DNA of 38,737 nt from Haplosporangium gracile (taxonomy: Eukaryota > Mortierellomycota > Mortierellomycetes > Mortierellales > Mortierellaceae). Shown here piece after piece: positions 11,001 to 21,852 of the stretch (within the stretch, counting starts at the first letter, position 1; every line of letters starts with the position of its first letter). The notes under the pieces are model-generated. The model had not been told where the DNA came from and did no database searches. It saw only the letters and a list, made by a program, of their open reading frames with translations. The translations under genes and the position numbers were made by a program. Location of the stretch: assembly GCA_015499985.1 (NCBI GenBank), contig JAAAUF010000144.1, positions 19,544-58,280 of the forward strand, written 5' to 3'.

Positions 11001-13580
11001 CAACTCGCCCCTACCTTCACAAGCGCTTCAATTCCATTGGTAACTACAGCTTCGACTCCGCTCGATTCGACATCAGAGGCGGCCTTTGTTCATCCGCTGC
11101 ATGCTCTCAATTCGACCAGTTCGATTGTTCGGCTGAAGCCTTCGCACAAGCGCTCTCAATCGGCACAACTCCCTTCGGTGTCTCCATGGAGTATCCCACA
11201 TTCAGTAGCAGGAGCAGCAGGGTCGACATCAGGAGCAAGTCACTCGAAGCTTGCTGGAGGATCCTCTCTGAGCCAGATGACGCTTCCCGTGAATCTAACT
11301 ACCGGACGTATTGACCCCTATAGTACCTCGTCGTCGTCTACGACTGTAGCACCAGTAGCAACTGCGACTTTACCAGAGACCAACACGCTGGAGACTTCAG
11401 GATCCGGCGAATACGACTTGTTTGGACCTTCCTCGGGCTGGTACTCACCCTTCCAGTCTGGATTGGATATCATGATCGAGAGCGACCAGGAGAAAGGACG
11501 ACACGGATCAAGATCTGTGACGCGGCCCCGGGTCAGAATCGATGAAGCTACTCTGCAGTCTCAGACTCGACCGACATTGGGCCCATTCTTGCCACCCTCC
11601 TCGTTCTTTGAGTCTTCACCCCGTACGCCTCGGATCATGCCGTTCAGTCAGCATTACAGAGGGGACTTTGTGGGTGGTTTCGGAAGTGCTGCAGGATTTG
11701 GATCTGCATCTGGAACTGGGGTCGGGATGGGTCTGACCGGGAATGAGGATTGGTCTGTGCGGACGAGATCATCTTCGATTGCGTCGCCGATGACGCCTTT
11801 ATTAGAGTCTGACTGTGCTGATCCGATGGATTATTTTGGCGGCAGTCGGAGTGCAAGCAGTAGTCGACGGGGCTCGGTTGAGAATAATCTCACAGAGTCG
11901 TTGTTGTCTGGCCGAGCCAGGATGTTTGCTTCGACGGACTCGTCATTTGGAAACACTCGTTTTTCGCAGAACAACATTGGTGCAGGCCAGCAGTCGGTGG
12001 GCGGATCAGGGAGCATGAGCCAACCCTCATTATTGGGAAACAGTCCTTTCCTTTCACCACATCACTTCAGCGCGACGATTAGTAGCAGGATTCAAGCCGC
12101 TGCAGCCGCAGCCCACTCCTCAGCCTCAAATTCGCCAGTCTTGGGAGGTCAGAGTACTCTGGAGTTGCCAGTGGCTATGACCAATTCGACGACTGCAACG
12201 TCGGGCATTTCGACAAGCAGCAGCGGCACAGGCAGTTTGCTGTCGGACGTTGGGTTCGAGCCCACGACTACCGCCACCCCTCTTTTGCCAGGATTATCCG
12301 GAGTGACGGGATCAACATCAGCTTCGGCTTCGTCGTCATCAACGGCGTTTGTGAACCCCTGGGAGTCCAACTACCCGTACAAGGCAAGCTCCCATACCAT
12401 GTCGGATACTTTCTTGCCGTTTGGACTTGGTTCCTCGAGCCTGAACAGTAGCAGCACCAACCTCCTTGACCAACAGTTTCAAGTGGATCAGGATCGACAG
12501 TCGAGTTTACTTCGGTTGATGAATGGCGGCGATGGTAGTGATGGTAGTAGTATTGATTTGGGCAATAGTGGTGACATGGATTCGAAGATTGTATCGCAGC
12601 TTCAGCAACATCAGCGAGACGACAACGAGTCGGAGGCGATTCGACGCGGGTTCTTGTTCCCTAACTTGGCACGCCACACCGGCGTTAGCTCCTCCTCATC
12701 CCTGCCTTTGCTTTCAGCGGATCTCTCCAGCGGGGGTACAGGCGGATTTCATCCATTTGCATCTGTAGAGATGTCGTTGGCCGCGGTGGCGAATCAGCCA
12801 CCTCCCCCGATGCAGGAGGAACCTAAGTATGATTTTGTTGAACTGTCGATCCCGGATTTAAGTCGCAAGCGAGGAGGGGCTGTTCTTGAAGGCGTTTCTT
12901 CCACTGGTGCCACTAGATCTTTGAGCAGTGCTAGCGGACTAAGCTCGTCGTCATCGTCTTCGTTGACAAGCGCAGGTGCTTTCCGAGCAACTGGAGGAGG
13001 AGGAGGAGAAGGTGGTGGTGGTGGCGGAGCTGAGGCTGGGGAGAGGAAGCACCGAGAGAGAGGCGCAAGACATGGAAGGAGTCGTTCGGGACACCATAAA
13101 TCGGCATCGCTCGGATCTTTCTTTCCGCCCATCCCGCCTGCCACTACTACAACTTCACCTTCACCGTCATCCTCAGGAGCTGTATCAGGAGGCGGCAGTG
13201 ATCATCTTCATGGGTCTCCCGGGATTCAGGGCAGCAATGCTGCTGGTGGGTCAGGTTTCGAGACTCAGCAGTCTGGGGGTCGACACCACAATCATGGTCA
13301 TTCTAAGTTTGGACGTGGATCTGGTGGTAAGGATGGCGAGTCTAGACGGAGCCGTGCCGCTACTAGTGTTGAGCAACAGGATATCGGTGGCAGCGGTAGT
13401 CATAGCCGAGGAACGAGTCGGCATTTTGATGCGTCCAACGGGAACAACCGTGCGAAACGTGCACCAAAGAAGGAGCACTACCAGCACCAGCACCAGCAGC
13501 AGCAGTCGAACCCGCATCAAACCCAGCATCACAACCAGAACCAAAACCAAAACCAGCAGCAGTCTGGTGTCCTAAATTAA
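8006..13580 (+). CDS. large disordered membrane-anchored protein, function unknown
   Basis: Three exons (8006-8773, 9742-10527, 10641-13580) join in phase 0 to give 1497 aa. Residues 1-160 are His/Ser/Pro-rich. Hydrophobic segments follow at about 165-205 (long enough for a hairpin) and 229-251, and exon 2 opens with a Trp/Leu-rich stretch (NVVSWILSCPVALWSYIERLLPW) that may be a further membrane or amphipathic helix. The remaining 1200 residues are low complexity, rich in Ser, Thr, Gly, Asn and Gln, with basic RRRRRR and KKSKKPR clusters and a C-terminal His/Gln/Asn tail. A membrane-anchored scaffold with a long cytosolic tail is inferred from topology alone. I recognise no catalytic domain or family. 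The first intron (968 nt) is much longer than others here and could hide a small exon. The start is the first in-frame ATG after a CT-rich leader. Confidence 0.72.
9422..9439 (+). repeat. 18-nt poly-A run in intron 1
   Basis: A homopolymer of 18 A lies inside the 968-nt first intron of the large membrane protein gene, in a purine-rich stretch. Confidence 0.9.
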
Positions 13581-14003
13581 AGAGAAACCTTCCTCTGATC
13601 GAGGTTGTTTTTAAGCGCTGATCCCCAGCAATGGGAGGTCGGTATTCTTCTAACGTTTTGCTCATCGTGTGCTGTTGTTCGGTTTTCTTGTACCTTTATG
13701 AAGTGGCGGCAGTATAAATACAAATGTGGTGATCTATCTATAATCTGTCGTGCACAAAAACGCCGCTGCGTCGCCAATCGAGCAAAATAACGCTCTGGCA
13801 TCGTAACTCCACTGCTTCGCAAGAGTCCTGGATCGTCTACTTGACTCTTAGTTGGTTTCCAGCGTTCTCTCATCTACACTCTTGCAATAATCCCATCGAA
13901 TCACTGCAGGTCGAGGTTGTTGGAAAGCCGATAATTCGGTGCTGAGCGAAGGTTGGTCGTGGGGTGGCGGGCGGTCGGGTTAAGTGTTTTTTGGGAGGTA
14001 ACT
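13581..14003. other. convergent 3' flanks
   Basis: Stop codons of the plus-strand large membrane protein and the minus-strand 105-aa protein face each other across this 423-bp gap, which should hold both 3' UTRs. No gene or clear hairpin was seen. Confidence 0.5.
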
Positions 14004-14741
14004 TTACAGGCGTCCTTGCTCCTTGAGCTGCTTCTTTTCATCTTCGCTTAGTGACCAAAAGTCGTCGACCTTCCGGTGGTAATATCTCCTGAGCTATGTA
14101 GTTTCAACGAAAAAAAACCAAAAAGGATACAAAAAATGTTAGCTTTCTTAGTGCGAAGGGCTGTTCAAGTGTAGGGCGGGTAAAAGTTCAGGCGGCAAGG
14201 CGTGGGAGTAGATAGCGTACCGGTGAGAAGCAGGTTTCCTTGTGGCCAAAGTCGGCATACAATGTGAAGTATCCAGCCGTGCCTAAGTAATTATAGAGAT
14301 TAAAAAAATAAAAAGATGATCCTGCTGGTTAATTTTCAATTAATATATTGATATTTAGGATCAGTCCCTTGTCCCTGTCACTAGGATATCCGTCCATCCC
14401 TGATTTCGCCGACAGTGTCTCTCGCCGATTCCTGATTGCCATAGCTATCTCAACAGCCAATCGGCAAAGCAAACAGATCCACGATAAAAGCCCCAATGGT
14501 CCAGCATGTTTGTTGGTTGCTTTTGACAGCGTGCTTTTTCGTCGCATATGTGTACGTGTGTATGTGCTTTTTTACCAATGGCAAGGACGATGGTAGCGAG
14601 ATGGAGTTTGCGAAGCCCAGGACGGATAATAAGGGCTTCTGGGGCGAGGTTCCGGCGTTTGTATTTCTCTTCGAGAAAGCGTCTTCGTTCTTCTGAGACG
14701 GGTGTGTATTCGTTCCTGGGGCTCTGGTTTGGGTTGTCCAT
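14004..14741 (-). CDS. small single-pass membrane protein, function unknown
   Basis: Three minus-strand exons (14741-14576, 14282-14221, 14093-14004) join through GT-AG introns into 105 aa. The N-terminal 45 residues are charged and rich in Arg, Glu and Lys (EERRRFLEEKYKRRNL). One membrane helix follows (about residues 47-65, LRKLHLATIVLAIGTAGYFT), created across the first splice junction. A short hydrophilic C-terminus ends in RRYYHRKVDDFWSLSEDEKK and a few more residues. Size, a basic flank and the single helix would fit a small mitochondrial or ER membrane subunit, but I do not recognise the family. The start is the first ATG in the open frame; the frame upstream has only non-ATG codons. 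Exact phase agreement at both junctions supports the model. It is divergent from Noc3 with 382 bp between start codons. Confidence 0.62.
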
Positions 14742-15123
14742 GATGCTGTCGCTCTTGTTGTCCTGTTGTGATGATGAGTTTAAGGAGGAGCTTGAGTTCG
14801 AAGTGAACACAAAAAGTCCGAGGGGTTGGTTGGTCGAGAAATGCGGGCTGGACAGTCACATGAACTGTTTGTATTGGAATAAGCCACTAACTTTTTTTTC
14901 TTTTTTTTGTTGCTCGAAGGCATGGAGCTTCCAGGAGAGAGAAGAAGAACCTTGAACCAGCGACAACCATCTCTGTAGCCCCATTGCACTCCATCTCCTC
15001 TCACTTTCTCTTTCTCTCGCCAACATCCTCCTTTGAGCTTGTCGTCTCGTTCCTACTCTCACTATCACATACACTCATACGCCCCCGTCTTCCCCTTCCC
15101 CCCTCACACACTAATATCATATC
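14742..15123. promoter_or_regulatory. divergent promoter region (105-aa protein / NOC3)
   Basis: Start codons on opposite strands are separated by 382 bp. The part next to Noc3 (about 14980-15120) is CT-rich on the plus strand. I could not identify a specific factor-binding motif with confidence. Confidence 0.5.
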
Positions 15124-18100
15124 ATGCCTCCAAAGAAAGGCGGCAAGCCCGCCCCCGTGAAGAAGAGTGCTCCCAAGAAAAAGGTACCAACTCCTTTTCA
15201 ACCCCAACCAACACTTCTTTTAAAAACCATACCCTTATTCAATCTTCCATACTCACAACTTTCCTCCTTTTCCCTTGATACGGACGGATAAAACATTAGC
15301 CCACTGGAAACAAGAAGGAGAACAAGGGCGAGAAGCAGATCAAAGTCCCCAAGATTGTGGTCCCCAACTTTGAGGTCTCTGAGGATGTCGAGATTGACGA
15401 GGAAGATATCGAGTTCTTCAAGGAGAACAGTCAGCTGTCTGGATTCTTGAGCAAGATGGATACCGTCAAGCTCGCTAAGTAGCGTTTTCTTTTTAATTTC
15501 TATTCGTTTAAGATGTTTAAGGCACCGTTCTCCAGCAACAATGTTGAAATCTAACAATTGGCATTCTTGTATTGAATAGGAACGAGATTATCAAGGCCAA
15601 AAAGAAGACGACAATGGGCGCACTGAAGAAGGGACCCGTGGAACAGACTGCCGACGATGTTGCTTCAGAATCAGATAACTCAGGAGACGACAGTGATCTG
15701 GAGGGCATGGAGATCGACATGGACAGCGACGACGAACCCTTATCTGAAGAAGACTTTTCAGATATGGAGACTGGTCATTACGAGACCATGGGAGGAGCAG
15801 GAGTTGATAATGAAAGCGAGGACGAGCGGATAGTCGACTCGGATGAGGAGCAGGATTACGAGCAGGCACCTCGTAAGGCCGAGGGCTGGTCCGAGAAGGG
15901 AAGCACACGTTTGCCCATCAAGTTGGCGGATGGTCGGATCAAGGAGGTCGAGGATAACCGAGTTCGTCCCAGTGAGAAGAAGGATGATGACAGTGAGGAT
16001 GAGGATGAGGTTGTTGATAGCGATTTTGCGGAGGAGGATGATGATCAGGAGGCTACAGTGTTTGAGGACGAAGAAGAAGAGAAACCTGCCAAGAAGCTTC
16101 CCAAGAAAGTTGTTCTTGCCCAGAAGAAGGAGGAGATGGCCACCATTGCCCAGACCATCATCGCCGACCCCGAAGCCAACGTATGTTTTTTCGATTTCTC
16201 GGCCTTTTATGTACATGCGAGGCATGTATCTCATGGAATATAGACGACTAACCTATTTTGACTTTTTACTATCATAGGTCGGACAATTGAAGAAGCTGAG
16301 AGCGATGGCACAGGACCCTAGTGATGTGATCAAGAAATTGGCGCTGTTGACACAGTTGGCGATTTACAAGGATATTTTGCCCGGATACAGGATTCGTCCC
16401 TTGTCAGAGAAGGAGCAGAGCGTCACAGTTTCGAAGGAGGTCGCCAAGTTGCGTGACTACGAACAGTCGTTGCTCCTTAACTACCAGCACTATCTTCAGT
16501 CACTCGAGAAGGTTCTTGCTCAGGATAAGTCTGGAAAGGAGGAAGAGGAGGCCGAGGCAGCTGCTAGCAAGGGAGCCACCGCTTCGCTGACAGCACCCGT
16601 CGCCGCCGCTGCTGGAGGCGATGATGCCGCGACCAAGAAGGCTAAGGCGGACATGGCTACCGTTGCGATTCATTGTATGTGCAACCTGTTGACCAGTGTC
16701 ACCCACTTCAACTTCCGTCTCAACTTGATGACGGCCTTGATCGCCAGGATGAGTCGTCGTCACTGGAGCGAGCTTTCAGAGACCTGCAGCAAGTCCTTGA
16801 AGGAGGTATTTACTGAGGACGAGGCAGGAGAGGTGTCACTGGATGCTGTCAAGTTGATTACCAAGATGATTAAGTCCAAGTCTTACCTGGTTCATCCCAA
16901 CGTCATCAGTGCCTTTTTGTCATTGCGTCTTAAGGAGGAGCTCCCCACACGAGCAAGCGGCGACGAGGACAACAACCCTAGGAAGAGAAAGAAGAAGGAG
17001 AAGGTCCACATCAGCAAGAAGAACCGTAAGCTGCTTAAGGCCAAGAAGGAGGTCGAGGTTGAGATGAAGGAGGCCGAGGCTGTGGTTGACAAGGAGGAGA
17101 AGATGAGGATGCAGACCGAGACTCTGAAGTTGGTCTTTATCACCTATTTCCGTATTCTTAAGCATGCTCCCGGATCCCCACTCTTGCCCGCCGTCCTTGA
17201 GGGTCTTGCCAAGTATGTTCTCTGTCGTCTTTTTCTCCTTGATTTTTTTATTTGTTTATGTTATTCTCGTGTGACATGGCTTAGGGGTGGTAGAATCATT
17301 ACTAACGCAGTTTTCCCCCTCTCCATTGATTCCATTCAATAGGTTCGCACATTTGATTAACGTCGACTTTTTTACAGACTTGCTGGAGGTACTGAAGAAG
17401 ATTATGGTCGGAGGAGCAGATGCCCACCAGTTTGACAACTTTACACCCGCCAACCGCCGGACACAGTTGCTCTGTATCGTCACAGCATTCCAGTTACTTC
17501 AGGGACAAGGAGAGGCGTTGAACATCGACCTGAAGGCGTTCTACAACGAGTTTTATACCTCACTCCTGACAGTGGCGATGAACCCCGATATCGAGGGCAA
17601 CATCTTTGAGGCAGCCGACGCAGCGGCCAAGGAGAAGGAGAGACAAAAGTTGGCGGCCAAGTCGCAGTGGAAGGGCAAGAATGCCAAAAAGATTTCGGGA
17701 GAGGAGGAAGTGTTAGTGGTATTGAGTAGCGATCGGGAGTTGATTCTGAAGGGATTCGAGTTGCTGTTCTTTTCGACAAAGGGCAAGATCCCCGTGATCC
17801 GTGCGGCGTCGTTCTTGAAAAGGATTGCGGTGGCTTCATTACAGTTTCCCAACAAGTCGATGAAGGACTTTTTGGTGATTATGAAGAAGTTGGTTCAGAA
17901 GCAGCCTCAGTTGGATCAGTTGTTGACGGGTACGGATGAAGATCGGGCAGGAAATGGTGTTTATCACCCAGCGTTGAATGATCCTGAGCTTTGCAATCCT
18001 ATGGCCGCCAGTCTCTGGGAGTTTGAGCTCATGAAGGTACGGTGTCCTTTGTCTTTTTCGATATCAAAGTTGCTGACCCAGATTGGAAAGTTACTATATT

Positions 18101-18281
18101 GGAGGAACCTGTAAGAAAAAAAGTAGACTAACGAGCGCGTTTTTCTTCATTTTATTGTGCATTTACGCTATGACCTTTTTAGTCGCATTTCGATCCCAAG
18201 GTTCGCCAGATGGCTCGGGAGCTCGCTGCATTCACGCCTAGCGCTGGTATGCGCACACACGACCGGACCATCAACCATTAA
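15124..18281 (+). CDS. NOC3: nucleolar complex protein 3 (60S ribosome assembly)
   Basis: Noc3 pairs with Noc2 to carry pre-60S particles from nucleolus to nucleoplasm, and in yeast also takes part in replication licensing. Six exons (15124-15183, 15300-15478, 15580-16180, 16278-17212, 17343-18036, 18183-18281) give 855 aa with every junction in phase. The N-terminus is Lys/Pro-rich, then a long acidic region (residues about 110-265). The conserved Noc3 domain follows, with LRAMAQDPSDVIKKLALLTQ, the MCNLLTSVTHFNFRLNLM segment, a basic KKNRKLLKAKKE patch and FFTDLLEVLKKIM. The CBF/Mak21-type region covers about 690-845, including the WEFELMKSHFDPKVRQMA segment. The family call is secure. The last exon is the weakest point: reading on from AAFTPSA reaches an in-frame TAA at 18279, whereas relatives usually continue to an FNPP-type tail, which I did not find downstream. 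Confidence 0.92.
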
Positions 18282-18297
18282 GATCACCATTAAGATC
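18274..18297 (+). repeat. 12-bp tandem repeat over the Noc3 stop codon
   Basis: ACCATTAAGATC occurs twice head to tail. Each copy carries an in-frame TAA, so the predicted Noc3 stop is duplicated. Confidence 0.8.
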
Positions 18298-18888
18298 ACT
18301 GTAATGATTTTTTCCCCTGAAAACAGCACATCATCACTACCACCACTACCACTACTACTTTACACCCATCATGGCATATCCTTTCCTATCCTTTTTTCTT
18401 TCAGCATCCATTTTTTTTTTACCAACCCATTAGAAAAAAACATAAAAAACCAGTTTTTAAGCACACATCACGTGGAAGAAAGTACCGTTGGGACTCGATC
18501 GGGGTTGCTCCTGGCTGGATGACGGAGAGTATTGGCAGGATGTGCATTCGACGTGGGTCCAGGGCTAAATTTTAGGGAAGGGAAAAAAAACCCCCTTCTG
18601 GAGTGGTGTTTACGCCTTACGCCCATTGTTGCAGCAGGTCTCGCCCGTTCATTCCATCTTCACAACACTCTCATCTGCAACAAACATTACAAACAACAAG
18701 CTCACTCCTCTCGCCTTTTTATTTTCCGGCCTTTTCTTCAACTTCTCGCCGTTCTTCCACTCTCCACTCTCCCTTCTCCTCGTCATCAACTTAAAAGATC
18801 ACAAGTCCTCATTCATCCACAGAAAAATCAACAGCAATACCTCTCAAAACTCATTCTCGCCGCTTTGTTCTCACCCTTCCCCCTCGCG
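18282..18888. other. intergenic between NOC3 and the bZIP gene
   Basis: This stretch holds the Noc3 3' UTR and the bZIP promoter and leader. A CACGTG hexamer (18469-18474) lies about 415 bp before the bZIP start, and the last 230 bp are CT-rich on the plus strand. The bZIP frame is open upstream to about 18532 but has no ATG before 18889. Confidence 0.5.
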
Positions 18889-20832
18889 ATGAGCTCCTAC
18901 CAGTCGACCTCCTTAGAGGCTGACGAGGCCAAACTCAAGACAACTGCCACTACCACTACTACTATCAATAAACGAGCACGGTCGTCCAGTCAAGGAGGCC
19001 AATCCAGTCAAGACGAGCAGCTACCCACCTCCAAGAAACCTTCCACCTCCACATCTACATCCTCCACTACAACCATCACTACGACTTCGTCCTCCAATCA
19101 ACCTGCAGGAACAGGAACAGGACCAGAAGGAGTATCACCAGCAGTAACTCTCCGCAAAGAACAAAACCGAGCTGCACAACGAGCCTTCCGGGACCGAAAA
19201 GAGCGCCACCTCCAACAACTCGAGAACCTGATCCAGGACCTCAAGGATCAACAGTTTCTCCTGATAACCCGGTTCCAACGAGAGGTTCAACAGCTCAAGA
19301 TTCAGAATCAGATTGTGGTCCAGGAGAACCAGTATTTGAGGGAGGTTGTGTTTGCGTTCGAGGCGGCGTTGAATTACCGGGGGGATATGGAGGTGTTGCA
19401 GGATGTAAAGCAAGGGTTGTATCGGCGGTATGTTGGGAAGCAAGTCCAACAGCTACAGCAAGATGGAAGTGCAGGAACAGCCACAGTTGAGTCACAGGAA
19501 CAACAGCAGCAGCAAAAGCAACAGCAACAGCCACCGCCACCACTGCCACCAGTGCCGGCGTCACCTTCGCCTTCCTTGGCGTCTTCGAGGGCTTCATTAT
19601 CTCCAGCCCTGCAGACTGTCACAACCGCTGCCAGTACTATTCATAGCTCCTCGATCACAGCCTTAACAATACCATCATTCAGCGACAACAGCAACTTGGA
19701 GAGTCAACCTGAATTTCTCTTGGCGCAGGTTCCTCAACAATCGCAGCAGCAGGAAGGAGCGTTGACAGCAGCAGGAACAGGAGCAGGAGCAGGAGCAGGA
19801 GAGTCTTCCTCGAGAGGAAGCACCAGCTTTCCTCCACATCGGGTCCCGTCTGCATCCGGGTCCCCGCCAGTGCTAAATGTCTCCAATCCCTCAGACACTG
19901 CAGCAACAAAACCAGGAACAACAACAACAACACCATATTCCATCAATCGAGAGATCCTTTACCGGGCACCAACGTCTCTTCACATCTCAGAACTCAACAG
20001 CGCAGGCGAAGATGTGTCACCACAGACCACGATTGGAGGAGGTCTCCTCGCAGCGGCAACAACACCACTCTCCGGAGGAGGAATTGTACCTCTATCACCG
20101 TTTTTCCCTGCAGGAACACCCTTGCCTAAGGTTACCGATTATACTAAACATCCTACTGTCTTTGATGAGCTCCAGTCGTCGCTCTTCCCGCCTGGAACCC
20201 TTCAGTCGCTGGTCAGCGCCAATATGGCGTCACCGCAGGATGTTGTCAACGATACTCAATTGTTTGATCAGTTAAGCGACAAGGGCGAGGATTCCACGAC
20301 ATCCTCGGAAAGCATGGTCAGGACTACAATTACGACTTCAGCAAGTACAGCAACTTCAACGACGAGCAAAGAGCAGGGAACTAGTTTAAAATTCTCTTCA
20401 ATATTTACACCACCAGTAACGACATCCACGAAATCATCAAGGACGATGACGCAGACGCAGTGGACAAGATCAGCGTTGATCCACAGAACCCACCGCCTTC
20501 AAAAGTCATTCAAGGTCCTCGCAGCAGGGCCCATCAAGGTAGACCCCAAGATTGACCCTCAGATTTACCAGATCCCGCACGATGCTCGGATCGATCTCAT
20601 CCCCTGCCCAAAACTCCGGGCGCAGATGATTCTTCACCAACACAAGTACAGTATCGACGAGGTGTTTCAGTTGTTGATCGACAAGGCAATCTGTCATGGG
20701 TCCCCTTTAAATCCAAGGGATTGGGAGATGCCAGAAGAGTTCTTTGAGCGGTTTGGGTTCTTGATTGGGGTTGATCTTGAGAACCAGCGGCGGAGAGTCT
20801 GGCCACGCCCACTCCCTCCTGACATGATTTAG
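18889..20832 (+). CDS. Yap/Pap1-like bZIP transcription factor with DUF3425-like tail
   Basis: This single-exon gene encodes 647 aa. Residues 1-85 are Ser/Thr/Gln-rich. The basic region (about 89-107) contains the Pap1/Yap signature QNRAAQRAFRDRKE, which contacts the TTAC half-sites typical of AP-1-like fungal factors. A leucine zipper runs from about 108 to 150. The middle is a Gln/Pro/Ala/Ser-rich presumed activation region. The last 90 residues, with RIDLIPCPKLRAQMILHQHK and CHGSPLNPRDWEMPEEFFER, match the DUF3425 pattern found at the C-terminus of many fungal bZIP proteins. It lacks the clustered cysteine-rich domains of Yap1, so direct peroxide sensing is unlikely. The start ATG is the first in frame after a CT-rich leader. 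Nuclear location and a stress or metabolic role are inferred from family. Confidence 0.88.
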   Translation: MSSYQSTSLEADEAKLKTTATTTTTINKRARSSSQGGQSSQDEQLPTSKKPSTSTSTSSTTTITTTSSSNQPAGTGTGPEGVSPAVTLRKEQNRAAQRAFRDRKERHLQQLENLIQDLKDQQFLLITRFQREVQQLKIQNQIVVQENQYLREVVFAFEAALNYRGDMEVLQDVKQGLYRRYVGKQVQQLQQDGSAGTATVESQEQQQQQKQQQQPPPPLPPVPASPSPSLASSRASLSPALQTVTTAASTIHSSSITALTIPSFSDNSNLESQPEFLLAQVPQQSQQQEGALTAAGTGAGAGAGESSSRGSTSFPPHRVPSASGSPPVLNVSNPSDTAATKPGTTTTTPYSINREILYRAPTSLHISELNSAGEDVSPQTTIGGGLLAAATTPLSGGGIVPLSPFFPAGTPLPKVTDYTKHPTVFDELQSSLFPPGTLQSLVSANMASPQDVVNDTQLFDQLSDKGEDSTTSSESMVRTTITTSASTATSTTSKEQGTSLKFSSIFTPPVTTSTKSSRTMTQTQWTRSALIHRTHRLQKSFKVLAAGPIKVDPKIDPQIYQIPHDARIDLIPCPKLRAQMILHQHKYSIDEVFQLLIDKAICHGSPLNPRDWEMPEEFFERFGFLIGVDLENQRRRVWPRPLPPDMI

Positions 20833-21852
20833 AGCCAGATAGCAGCAACAGCTGTGATACCTTTTCAGTTTGAATAAAATTATGAAATAGATACGAGAGA
20901 TATGTAATGAATGGTATAAATATCGTTGGTTCTACGGGAAAAGGATAATAGCTGGGAGCTATGTGAGTGGGCCTCTAGAATGGATGAAAGAAGCAAGCGG
21001 TTTACCAGGAAGGCAACAGCGAACTTTTCTTTATCTATCGTCATTGTGTAAATCCTATTCTAGAGAGTCAACTTATGTCACCTACCCAGACTAGTTTGCC
21101 GTTTGCACCACAAGACACAAAAGCGGGGTCAGATTGCACAATTGTATTTTTTTTTCCCACGACATCTGCAATAAGGTAGGGTTCGATTCGGTATTTTTTT
21201 TAATTTTTTTTTTGGGCAAGGGAGAGCGAAGTGTCCCACTGTCCTGCAGACATAGATACAGACATAGACACAATTTTTCGTTGTTGATCCATCAATTAGA
21301 GAAATCCAAGTGCTGGCCGCCCAGGCACAAGTTGAACCGGACGAGACTCGGTCGACATCATCGTCTTTTACGCAAACAAAACAACAACAGCAGCAACAAC
21401 ACCGGACCGAGGCACAAAGGCAAGGGCAAACCGTTGAAAGAACGAGTAAAGGTCTCTCATCAGGCATAAATAGTCGGCGACAAGGAGGCCGGTTCCCCTT
21501 TTTCTTTTCCTCTTCTCTCTTTTCTACAAACCAACAACTCCTCCTTTTTTCTTCCCTTTTCCCTCTTCCTTTTCCTTTTCCTTTTTCTTTTCCTCTTTCT
21601 CTTCAACTCCACTCGTCACACTCCCCACTTCCCACTCCATCCTTCATACACATACCATCTTCTTGTACTATTCATTCCCCTCTCACACCCCCCTATCGCA
21701 TCCGTATTTCACATCCGCTACTTTCTATTCACTTTATCACAACATCCTAAGCAGAAACTAGTACTATCAACCGACTAGCTTTCCTACACGTTCTATCCTA
21801 CTTATTACTGCACCCTGCTACTCCTTGTTAACAACCAATCCTCTAAACAGCG
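20833..21852. other. intergenic between the bZIP and carbonic anhydrase genes
   Basis: The left end holds the bZIP 3' flank with an AATAAA. The right part (about 21488-21850) is a long polypyrimidine leader of the carbonic anhydrase gene. Between them, 21310-21480 has an open plus-strand frame rich in Gln without an ATG; I treat it as untranslated. Confidence 0.5.
20873..20878 (+). terminator. possible polyadenylation signal of the bZIP gene
   Basis: AATAAA lies 41 bp past the stop codon, in an AT-rich context. Fungal signals are degenerate, so this is only a likely efficiency or positioning element. Confidence 0.45.

Noticed and set aside
18324..18432. Alternative last Noc3 exon after GAAAACAG, encoding a His/Tyr-rich tail
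   Set aside because: The sequence is simple CAT/CAC/TAC repeat without resemblance to Noc3 tails; reading straight to TAA at 18279 is simpler.
21176..21200. GGGTTCGATTCGG followed by T runs, like a Pol III B box and terminator
   Set aside because: The presumed T-stem mismatches at the second pair, and no A box or cloverleaf lies upstream.
21310..21750. Open frame rich in Gln upstream of the carbonic anhydrase gene
   Set aside because: It begins at a non-ATG codon, dissolves into polypyrimidine sequence and ends before the gene; it fits an untranslated leader.
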